64,000 nucleotides of DNA from Dryocosmus kuriphilus (Eukaryota; Arthropoda; Insecta; Hymenoptera; Cynipidae). Shown here piece after piece: positions 55,432-64,000 of this stretch; the stretch's first letter is position 1, and the number at the start of each line of letters is the position of its first letter. A model generated the notes under the pieces. The model made no database searches and was not told the DNA's origin. It was given only the letters and a program-made list of their open reading frames with translations. Made by a program: the position numbers and the translations under genes. The DNA lies in assembly GCA_038277395.1 (NCBI GenBank), contig CM076192.1:128555366-128619365 (forward strand), given 5' to 3'.

Positions 55432-57475
55432 TTTTTTACGTTCTTTTTACGTTCTTTTTTCGTTAAACGTTACTTTTTCTTACTTCTTCTTTCTTTTACT
55501 TAAGCGTTACTTTTCAAAAAATTAAATTTAAAAAAATGCAAAAAATAAACTAAAATACAAAAAGCAAAAAAAAAACATGCACTTTAAAGACCAAGCTCCA
55601 ACTTTCCCGTGGTAAAGTGCGTAAGTAGGCAATGCCGAAACTAATGGAGTCTTATCAAAATGTACTTGTTGGAACATTATCCCATTTTTCTCGGAAAAAA
55701 TAATGGTTTAAGAGAAAAAGTATATAAAACATAAAAGATGTATTTTTTTACTGGCTACAACTTTTGTTTAAAAGATTTTTATATATTTTGTATATTTACT
55801 GAGATAAACATAAAAAACCATCAATTTTATGGGGTTTTTATAGTTTTCACCATGAAAATAGCCTAGTCGCTAATTTTCACTATGATTTTCGTAATCAGCG
55901 CGTCAAAATACGTAAGTATACGTAGTTTCAAATAAATCGGAGTTATCCGCTATTCGGAACTGCACCCGGCTTTTTTAAATATGAAATAATTTTAAATATA
56001 TAGAATACGATTTTTTATATATTTAGTATAAAGATTGTTTTATAATATGAATTTTAAAGTTTGTCCCTTAAAATTAAGGAAAATTTAATGATTTAAAGTC
56101 ACTTATTTTCAAATTAGATATTATTTCTTTTAAGCAAACTTTAGATATGAATGACGTATAATTTTAAAAGTTTAGTCTTTAATAATTTTAAAATGATGAA
56201 TATAATATTGAATTTTGACCCAATTACTTCCGAAAATTCTAATTTTTGTAAATATTCTTAATTAATCCTGATACAAAAGGAGAACACTTAAATTCTCTTC
56301 GTATATAGCTAAAACACTTCCCGATTAATTATTATGAATGATAGTTATAATTAATTCTAATTATATTATTACTTCTAATTGTCAATATTAGTAACTAGAT
56401 AATAAAATTAACAAATAAATATGATGAATATATTTTTTAAATAAAGCAATTTTATTTTATGTCCTTTGTATTTTTATGAATAATAATAATAACAATACTT
56501 ATTGAATTCTTTCTTTAATCTCAAAATAAAAGCCTTTTTTCACTTAAAAGTTTAAGATTTAAGATTTAAGGCTCTTCCTTAAGCCTTCAGTAATTTTTCA
56601 TTCTGTTTCAAACATTTTTAATATTAAAATTATTTTTAATATCAATTATAAAGTTTGTCCCTTAAAATAAAAATATTATTTACACTCATAAAAATATTAA
56701 ATAAAAGATAATTAATATGGATTATATTCGCTTAATTTAAAATTAGATATTATTTTTGAAAACAGTTATTTAAGCATCATTAACATATAAATTTTAATAA
56801 TTTTAGAATGTTAATTATGTTAAATAAAATTTTGAATTTTGACTCCTTAATTTCGAAAACATTAATTTCTATAAAGATTATAAATTAATTCTGATATTAG
56901 GAAATTAATTGACCTTTTTATGTACTTAAAACTTTTCCTGACTAATTTCATTATATTACCTTTCCTTATATACAATATTGCAATACATATTGTATTCTAA
57001 TGATACATTATAACTTTTTTACAAGTTTGAATTCAATCCCTCTATTGGAGACATTTTATAGTTAAATGCATAATATGGATATATAATACTGTATAATATA
57101 TTATATTGTAATAATGGGTTACAATTTGTGAATAGACATATTCTTTAATTTCATTTATTCTTTCAGAGATAACTCACCGAATTCAATATTTTCACACAAA
57201 CACATCTGATATTGTTCTAGCTTTTCATTATCATTATTGTCATTATTTCTCATTTTCATTATTATTGCATTGTATTATAATATGATGTTACTTTCGTGTC
57301 TCATAAACTAAATTTTTGAAATTTCGCGCTATTTTCACATAGTTCATCAGGTGAGCGATGGCGGCATTAAATTGCGAAGTCCATTTCACCGTTCGTCCAA
57401 AGCGGACTCCGCAAACTCAAATTTAGTGATTCTTCAGAATGTCTTAGAGATTTTTGTGAATTTTCAGATGTCCGA

Positions 57476-58024
57476 TTAAGATGTTCCACTAGATCTTGCT
57501 TCACTTGGCTTGTTATATGTTTCTAAACTTGAACAATAGACAGGGCCACGTGGCACTACTGCACACAAATGCTTGTCAAGTGGATGGTTCTTTCGGCGAA
57601 AATAAAATCCCACTTCTGGGGGAACGTACTTGAAATCGTCGGCTGTAAAGCATTGGTGGTTTGGTAGACATAATTCAGCGTACACTGGAACATGAGGCCC
57701 ATCAGCAGTACGAGGCCCACCAGGGGGAGTAGGATCATGATCGGGAGGTCGATTTACCGGCGCAAGTGTATAGGCATAATGAGTGTCATTCATTGGTATA
57801 AAAGCGGCACATATCAGTGCATAACGTGCGTTACCACAAGGACGCATCCACCCAGGTATTCCGTGCCCGATGTCTCCACCGATAACGTTTCCGAAAATAG
57901 ACAGATCCGCCATTCTTATGCGAATGCTGTTTGGCTCTGTCAGCCTAAATCCATCTGCACCTAATTTTGTAAAACAAAATTGATATTTATGAACTTTTTC
58001 TACATCCGTATATAATTCAAACTT
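57476..58024 (-). CDS. Unrecognised 182-codon ORF carried by repeat P
   Basis: Open from codon 58022-58024 to the stop at 57476. The first in-frame ATG is at 57911-57913 (MADLSIFGNVIGGDIGHGIP, 145 aa). Upstream codons are also conserved with copy 1 (YTDVEKVHKYQFCF, DGFRLTEPNSIRIRM), so the coding part probably begins at an intron acceptor (AAG at about 58022) rather than at the ATG. Notable features: six or more Cys, a Pro-rich centre (HDPTPPGGPRTADGPHVPVY), and CFTADDFKYVPPEVGFYF and VVPRGPVY near the end. No signal peptide, membrane segment or family was recognised. It could be an exon captured by repeat P. The counterpart at 12529-13091 has one frameshift. Confidence 0.5.
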   Translation of the reverse strand, partial: KFELYTDVEKVHKYQFCFTKLGADGFRLTEPNSIRIRMADLSIFGNVIGGDIGHGIPGWMRPCGNARYALICAAFIPMNDTHYAYTLAPVNRPPDHDPTPPGGPRTADGPHVPVYAELCLPNHQCFTADDFKYVPPEVGFYFRRKNHPLDKHLCAVVPRGPVYCSSLETYNKPSEARSSGTS

Positions 58025-58155
58025 TTAACTTAGAACTCCAGAACTCTACCCAGTATTTGACACGTTACCAGTCAAAAGTAACACGTTACCCTTACCGTCA
58101 CTGCCTAACAATTTGTAACGTGCTACCTGGATAATAATAAATATCATAAATAAAT

Positions 58156-60270
58156 CAATAGTAAATATAATTTGGAGATTAATAAAAGAGAACTTAAAAA
58201 TGAATACCGAATATAAAACAAAACAAAAAAGGAAATTGTTGAAAATACAAATTAACGAATTATAAACTTTAGGAAATTTAAAATAACAGGCTTTTAATTA
58301 TCGAAAAATCAAAAACCGAAATTTTCGAATTCGTTAATTTTATTGAAAGATTTAACATTTCGGCAATTTTAAATTTCGGAGATTGAAAAATTTAGGAGGA
58401 ATTAAGAATTAGTTAATTTTTTAATTGAAAATTCCTAAATTACATAATTCGGCAAATTTTAATTTCGGATATTTTTAAATAAATAACAAGTGAATAATTT
58501 ATGTATGCATTTTATAATTCGCTAATCTTATATTAAAATTCATAAACTTAATAGTTCGGCTATTCATAGTTTCGAAAATTTAACAAATTTAGGGAAAATT
58601 AATAATGATATGTTCGTTAGTGATTTGATGAAATCTGTAAAAGTCTCCTCAAAGATTTGTGTTCCCGTTAAAATTGATTTAAATAGGAATAACTCATTTC
58701 AAATTTATTACAATCATTGAGATAATGGAGATTCCATAGAATCCTTAAAAGCTTATAAAATTCCTTGAATTCCTTAAAACATCTTGAAACCTTGCAAAAT
58801 TATACAAAATATAAAAAAATTAATTTTAATACTTTACTTTAAATTATGAAAAGTTTAGACAGTTTATTTTTTGAATTGAAAATGTTTTAGAATTCAGAAT
58901 TGTATTTCGATTCACATAAAAGAATAAAAACGTTGCCTTTAGCAATCTGTAAATTCTTTTCAGTCAACACTGTTATTATTTATAAGCCACAACCTTTAAA
59001 AAAAATTTCTATTTTTTCTAATAATTCAAGTTCTTTTAAAATGCCACCAGTCAAATTATGTATTTTTCATATTTTTATTAAAATCCTTAGCAAATTCTTC
59101 AAACATTTTCAGCTTCTTTTGATTCCTTGAATTATTTGAATTCTAGAAATCCGCTGAAATCCTCTAAAATATCTTAATATCCATCAATATTTTTAAATAC
59201 CCTAAAATTTTTCAAATATATAAAGGTAATAGAAAATCCTTTAAAGCTTATGGAATCGTTTAAAGTTCCTTGCAATCTTTGCAAATCAGCCAAAATTTTT
59301 TTAACATCCCTTGAAATTTTTTAAACCTCTTGAAAATCTTTTCAGCTTTAGAAATTTTTTGAAACCCCTTGAAAATTTTTAAATCTGCGACTAATGAAAA
59401 ATAGTTAAAAAATAAGTACTGAATATAAAAATCAACAAAAGGGATAGTGAAAGAAAATACAAATTAACGAGTCATAAAATTTAAGAAATTAAAATAACAA
59501 GCTTTAAATAATCGAAATGTAAAAATCGCGGATTTTCAAATCTTCAAATTAGTTAATTTTTTTGAAAAATTCGTAAATTTCATATTTCGGAAATTTTAAA
59601 TTTGAGAAATTTAAGAATTATTGATCGTATGAATATACGATATTTATATTTCTCATTAGCATTTTTTTATATAATTTAATTTAATAAATAGTAAAGAAAC
59701 TTTTAATTATGAAAAGAAAAAGTAGCAGCAATCACGGTCAAAATTATGACTCGAATTTAAATTTAAATTTGACTTTAATAGTGAAATTTAAATGTCTTTA
59801 TTTTTATAGTGGATTATTAGTAAGAAAAGTTAAGATTCAATTTATGTTTCTTACCTTTTTCTTAAGCATCCTTAAGTATATATACATATTAATCAATAAT
59901 ATATTCTTTAATAATTTTTAAAAATAATATATGTAGTATTTATTTTTTCGGAATTTTTCGCTAGCACCTTAATAATATTTATTGTCTATTATTGACCAGT
60001 TATTTATTCTCTGCAATCTTAATTTCAGAAACTTTACATTTTAGCGATTTTGAATTTCGTATATTTAATAATTCGGCTATTTTACACTTCGAAAATATAA
60101 CAAATTTAGGGAAAGTTAATAATTCGTTAATTCCAAAATTCAATAAATGTGCTCGTAAATATAAAAATGAATTCGTCAAACTTTAACTGCAGATATTTTT
60201 CAGTTCGTTGTTTGTATAATTCGGAATTATTATACCTTTATAATAATAATTGAAGGCTTGCTGTTTCAAA
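58156..60270. repeat. AT-rich diffuse repeats
   Basis: A block with GAATATAAAA, AAAATACAAATTAACGA, AATAACAGGCTTT and TAATCGAAA occurs at about 58196-58345 and again at about 59410-59570. TTCGGCTATT and TTAACAAATTTAGGGAAAAT occur near 58553 and 60070. No gene supported; the ORFs are Phe/Asn/Lys-rich by-products. Confidence 0.55.
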
Positions 60271-60420
60271 TGTTGTGAATTTTATAGTGTTTATAGAATG
60301 TTTATGGTGCCAGTTAATAATTTGTGGCAAATGAAGGGAAGTGTGGACTAGTGCAACGCTAGGGTTAAATTCTTCCGGTTAATATTAAAATTAATTAACT
60401 CGACATAAATCTATGCGAAT

Positions 60421-61066
60421 TCAAATGCTCTCAAATGCACCACCAGAAAATATCAAATATATTTATAGTTGCGCCAGATATGAGCACATTAATCCTCACG
60501 CAAGCGGAGACCAAACACAAACGTTCATTTCTCAAAATTTGCATAAAATAAGATAGAAACCGACTACCTGGGTTATGTTTCAAATGCGCTCAATCGCACC
60601 AGTATTTAAAAAAATTGTAAACCCATAGAATTATAGAAATTGAATTCCGATTCGGGGGTTGAGGGCACGGTGTCCATATCTCTCAATATAATGAATATAA
60701 TGAAACTGTTCTAACGTATTTGCAAAATACTTCAAATGCGTTCAAATGCACCAGCAACGAATGTTCAGATACGCTTGTAAATGTTCAGATATTAGCAAAA
60801 TTTTACTTCTTAAAGGGATGATCCAAGTTAACCTAAAAATTTTTTAAATTAAATGAATTTACATAGCAAGAAGCTATTCGCACCAGTTTCAAATCCGCTC
60901 AAATGCACTTGTTAAAAAAAATTTTCTAATGCCATACAACACCGGATTTTGCATGCACATCCAGTAGTGGGGTTAGTGACACGGTGTCTATGTCTCCCAT
61001 CCTGACTGACGTGAAGAGATTGTGGTTGCGTATCTCCATTGCAATTCACATGCGCTCAAATCCACC
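60421..61066. repeat. Degenerate satellite, about 157-bp period with a conserved 21-bp box
   Basis: TCAAATGCGCTCAAATGCACC or close variants start at 60421, 60580, 60732, 60889 and 61046 (spacings 159, 152, 157, 157). The rest of each unit is poorly conserved. CACGGTGTC(C/T)AT.TCTC occurs at about 60668 and 60981, two units apart, hinting at a dimeric order. The left edge may extend to about 60270. Confidence 0.75.
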
Positions 61067-61086
61067 TACTACGGCAATGCTTAAGA

Positions 61087-61450
61087 GCCTCGGTGGCTCA
61101 GGTGGTAGCGCTTCGGCCTTTTAAGCAAGAGGTCCGGGTTTCTATTCCTGACCCGAGTACCAACGTAATTTTCTATGTACTTCTACTAAGGTTTTCGTGG
61201 TACGGAACCCACGTTAAACTGTAGGTCCCCTCATAAAGAGGCCAGTGATCTTTCGGGAAAGATGTTTCATGTCGACGGGCACATTGCTTTAGGGGTCACT
61301 TGGACGATTTTGAGAGACGGAAGTTGTAAAATTTTTTGGAATTGTTCTGTGAGACTCTCAAAACACGTTAAAGGGAGGGAGTATAAACGAATATACAATT
61401 CACTACGGCAATGCATGTATAGATGTATGATTTGGTACCACGAAAGCTAA
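61087..61450 (+). repeat. tRNA-derived SINE candidate
   Basis: The head (61087-61162) is tRNA-like: GCCTCGGTGGCTCAGGTGGT with a good Pol III A box, a CTTTTAA anticodon-loop-like segment (TTT, Lys-like), a degenerate B box (GGTTTCTATTCC), and 3' CCCGAGTACCA. It is followed by a unique body (GTACTTCTACTAAGG, GAACCCACGTTAAACTG, GGTCACTTGGACG). The first 11 bases equal those of the tRNA-like unit at 43952. No A-tail or flanking duplication was identified, so the 3' end is approximate. Confidence 0.6.
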
Positions 61451-61993
61451 ATTATGATATCAAATGGCAAGGCGAGAATGATCATCTAATTTAAGAATTT
61501 ACCTAACTGCGTTAATATTTGTATAATTATTTTCTCATTACAAAATTTGTCTTTGGAGTACTTTAAAATGGCATAATCAAAAGTTTTATTTTTAAAAGAG
61601 GGAGGTGGGTGGGGAATTAAAGCGTTATCAACCTTCCCACCGTATCTCCGCTAACAACTCTCTTGGTCTTGTGGCGCAAAATGTTTAATTGATGGTGCAT
61701 TTCGGTGAATTTGAGGCGCATTTGAATTCATATAGGTAGTTGTCGAATTTCAGAAAGGGGGGGGGGGTGTGACGCGCACCTGAACACAAAAGAGATTGCC
61801 GAAATAGCAATCTAATACAGGGTTTTGACAACACGCTTTTAATTTGAATCATAATATTAATTTTGAGTTTAAAGATATAAAAATACCGGTAAAAGAAGAA
61901 TATGCTTTTAAAGCAGGTAATTAAAAATCTATTTTCATAAATAAATTCCATAATATTTCAACCAATTTACAGTATTAAACTTTAAATATTAAT
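61451..61993. other. Non-coding stretch with a G11 run
   Basis: No gene. A G homopolymer lies at about 61757-61767. Confidence 0.5.
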
Positions 61994-62313
61994 CAAAGGA
62001 CCACGCACGTTCTTTAAGGAAATTTGTTTTCGGTTAATTTTGTTGAATTCTTTAAATGTTACGTACCTCAGCGCCCTGAGCAAAAGTCACTATGAGCGCA
62101 AAGCCCAAAACCCCCCGGATTCTAATATAAGGCGCGCCGAAGTCAGTATCATTAGGTATGCCTCCACCTGCCTCTACCACTTTTCCAAGTAATAGCCAAG
62201 CAAGTAGAGGCAATACCCAATGATACTGACTTCAGCGGGCATTATCTCGGAATCCGGGGGGTTTCAGGGTTTACGCTCATAGAGACGTTCAAGACGCTGA
62301 GACGCGTAACATA

Positions 62314-63630
62314 CGAGGGTCTACCCAAAAGAAACCGAACTGATGTTGTGGGGAGCGGAGTTGTTGTAGTACCGGGTTTTTGCCGGTAGGTGCGTGTAGA
62401 GGCACTTTTCACCAGTTAGTATGCCAACTGCTATCACTGTGTAAGGTTGCATTTGGTGTGTGTAATTTTTTTTGTGACTGTTGCTTTGCGCGCTCGTCGT
62501 TTTTTTGTGATGGTTGATTTTCGTGATCAGCGTGCCAACGTGAGATTTTGCTTCCTGCTCGGGAAAACGGGCACAGAAACTCTTCAAACATTAAAAACGG
62601 CCTACAAGGATGATGCTATGGGAAAAACTCAAGTGTTCGAGTGGTTTTCTCGTTTTAAAAGTGGGGAAATGTCAATTGACAATCAACCTCGCTCTGGACG
62701 TCCTTCGACGGCTCGAACCGACGAAAATGTTGAAAAAATTCGTGAAATCATCCTGGAAGATCGACGAAGGACCATCGAAGAAGTTGTAGAGAAATCTGGC
62801 GTGAGTTGGAGTTCAGTACAGAGAATTCTAAGTGAAGATTTGGGGATGAGAAGGGTGGCTGCAAAATTTGTTCCTCGACTGCTGACTGCAGAGCAAAAAC
62901 AAGGCCGCGTGCAAGCATGCTCTGCTTTGAAGGAGGAATTCCAAAATGATCCACACTTTTTTTCCAAGGTCATAACAGGTGACGAATCGTGGTGTTATTG
63001 ATACGATCCTGAAACTAAGCAACAGTCAAGTCAGTGGAAGACTCAAAATTCGCCTCGCCCTAAAAAAGCTCGTCAGTTGAGGTCAAACATTAAGACGATG
63101 CTCATTTGTTTTTTCGATGTGAGAGGAGTCGTCCATTTAGAATTTGTTCCACCGGGTCAGACAGTTAATCAGGCATTTTACCTGCAAGTCTTGAAAAGAT
63201 TGCGCAACAGTTTACGACGGAAAAGGCCTGATTTGTGGCAGTCGGGGGACTGGTTTTTCCACCACGACAACGCCCCTGCTCACACAGCTCTTTCTGTGCG
63301 CCGATTTATGACCAAAAATAGCATGGCCACTGTTCCTCACCCACCCGATTTAGCCCCCTGTGACTTTTTTTTATTCCCCCGAATGAAAAGGGACATGAAA
63401 GGAAAGCGTTTTGCGGACATAGCTGAAGTGAAGGAAAAAAAACGATGGAGGCGCTGTCAAGCATCACAAAAGAGGAATTTAAAAAATGTTTCGAACAATG
63501 GAATAAAAGATTAGATAAGTGTATTGTCTCCAATGGAGAGTACTTTGAAGGAGATTAAATGTTTTTTGTACAAAAATCAAAATAATAACTTTGTACAAAA
63601 GTAGTTCGGTTTCTTTTGGGTAGACCCTCG
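62314..63630 (+). mobile_element. mariner (DD34D-type) nested in the foldback MITE
   Basis: Perfect 28-bp terminal inverted repeats beginning CGAGGGTCTACCCAAAAGAA. TA at both flanks (62312-62313, 63631-63632). Length 1317 bp. It lies in the right arm of the palindromic MITE. Confidence 0.93.
62510..63558 (+). pseudogene. mariner transposase with a stop, a small deletion and a late frameshift
   Basis: The start at ATG 62510 (MVDFRDQRANVRFCFLLGKT) was chosen as the first Met before the conserved N-terminal helix. Two HTH regions follow (AMGKTQVFEWFSRFKSG; VSWSSVQRILSEDLGMRRV), then FVPRLLTAEQKQGRV and the first Asp in ITGDESWCY. A TGA stop directly follows Tyr at about 62999-63001. The same frame then continues with the second Asp in FHHDNAPAHTAL and the third in DLAPCDFFLFP. 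Only 31 residues separate these two instead of 34, because the usual Tyr-Ser-Pro of the PHPPYSPDLAP motif is missing. A frameshift near 63430 precedes the C-terminus, which can be read in another frame to a stop at 63558. Inactive. Confidence 0.92.
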
Positions 63631-63693
63631 TATAACAAAATCAGCACAATTAACGGAAACCACTTTTCCTTAAAAAACGTGCGTGGTTCTTTG

Positions 63694-64000
63694 TCAAGAC
63701 ATTTTAAAATAGTCTAATATTTTCATCATTCTCGACTGCAGTTAACTGTGTTTAAATCATCTGTGCTCTTCGCGCTATCCTTATTTGTGATTGGTTAGGG
63801 TCAAATCTTGGTGTTATATGCCCTTGTAAACAAATGTTAAAGGACGAAATGTTTGGCTAATTTCTCGTTTTCTATTTCTCATCGTCGTAAAAATCACCAT
63901 TTGTTTTTATTTTATATAAGAGATGTACCTCGTTCACAAAATCTTTAAGTCTCCTTAATTTCTTGAGACATAAAGTAGCTCTTGTTTTTTTAGCACATGG
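63694..64000. other. Non-coding stretch to the window end
   Basis: Nothing recognised. Confidence 0.5.

Larger units (their letters stand above)
53265..55967 (+). mobile_element. Merlin (IS1595-like) DNA transposon
   Basis: Flanked by an 8-bp duplication GGCTTTTT (53257-53264 and 55968-55975). The corresponding empty site is present once in repeat P copy 1 (about 9880). Ends: left GGATAAAGTATCGAATAGCG, right reversed GGGTGCAGTTCCGAATAGCG, with inverted similarity continuing about 280 bp inward (GTTGTAGCCAG..., CATGGTGAAA...). Inside are two tandem arrays and a broken ISXO2-like transposase. Duplication length and transposase type agree with the Merlin superfamily. Length 2703 bp. Confidence 0.92.
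52680..58155. repeat. Repeat P, copy 2 (carries a Merlin insertion)
   Basis: Colinear with 9290-13220 (see that entry). Without the Merlin element and one target duplication it is about 2.77 kb. It includes the 182-codon ORF near its right end. The junctions with unique sequence at about 52680 and 58155 show no obvious terminal repeats. Confidence 0.8.
61994..63693. mobile_element. Foldback MITE interrupted by a mariner
   Basis: CAAAGGACCACGCACGTTC at 61994 is matched in reverse by CGTGCGTGGTTCTTTG ending at 63693. Inverted similarity continues inward through GTTACG..CTCAGCG, CTATGAGCG and CCCCCCGGATTC to a short loop near 62180. If the mariner (62314-63630) and one TA are removed, the element is about 381 bp and almost entirely palindromic. 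No target duplication is obvious. Confidence 0.8.

Noticed and set aside
1..64000. CRISPR arrays, bacterial operons, phage genes
   Set aside because: None seen. Repeats have no spacer structure, coding relics are eukaryotic transposons, and there are no closely packed genes with ribosome-binding sites.

Overview
The window looks like heterochromatic or intergenic DNA from an arthropod, most likely an insect. It is AT-rich and holds no convincing intact host gene. Its recognisable content is a mix of animal transposon classes: mariner/Tc1, Merlin, hAT, Transib-like, Gypsy, BEL/Pao and Penelope-like (PLE). It also has tRNA-derived repeats, minisatellites, foldback elements and one 500-base assembly gap (13221-13720). 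All calls are by eye from the sequence and ORF translations; no database was searched.

Layout. 1-4.9 kb: a broken Tc1/mariner transposase at the edge, then minisatellites. 4.87-7.09 kb: a foldback element with CACAGTG/CACTGTG ends and a 5-bp CAGCG duplication (Transib-like, heptamer identical to the V(D)J recombination signal). 9.3-13.2 kb: repeat P, copy 1, interrupted by a member of repeat family R. 13.7-16.2 kb: Gypsy pol remnant and GC-rich minisatellites. 16.9-20 kb: BEL/Pao gag split by two R copies. 20.8-21.9 kb: a decayed transposase with RAG1/Transib-like features. 21.9-35.2 kb: a nested block bounded by inverted copies of repeat A, holding a foldback element, a PLE (RT plus GIY-YIG) and a 2.9-kb palindromic R element inserted in the PLE. 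35.2-39 kb: diverged 1.2-kb tandem units. 39-43.3 kb: a hAT relic and an R copy inside repeat X. 43.6-45.4 kb: tRNA-like hairpins and a MITE. 45.6-49.8 kb: a Gypsy element on the minus strand, interrupted by a mariner, and next to a nearly intact DD41D mariner-type element. 52.7-58.2 kb: repeat P, copy 2, interrupted by a Merlin element. 58-61.5 kb: AT-rich repeats, a 157-bp-period satellite and a tRNA-derived SINE. 62-63.7 kb: a mariner nested in a foldback MITE.

The window is mainly useful as a record of nested insertions. Comparing P1 with P2 gives empty and filled sites for both R and Merlin. The best candidates for undescribed biology are: (i) the R family, whose CpG-rich, REP-like hairpin ends stand out from the AT-rich surroundings; (ii) the Transib-like foldback element plus a possible RAG1/Transib-like transposase relic 14 kb away; (iii) a 182-codon unrecognised ORF carried by repeat P; and (iv) a 70-codon ORF kept open in both copies of repeat A.
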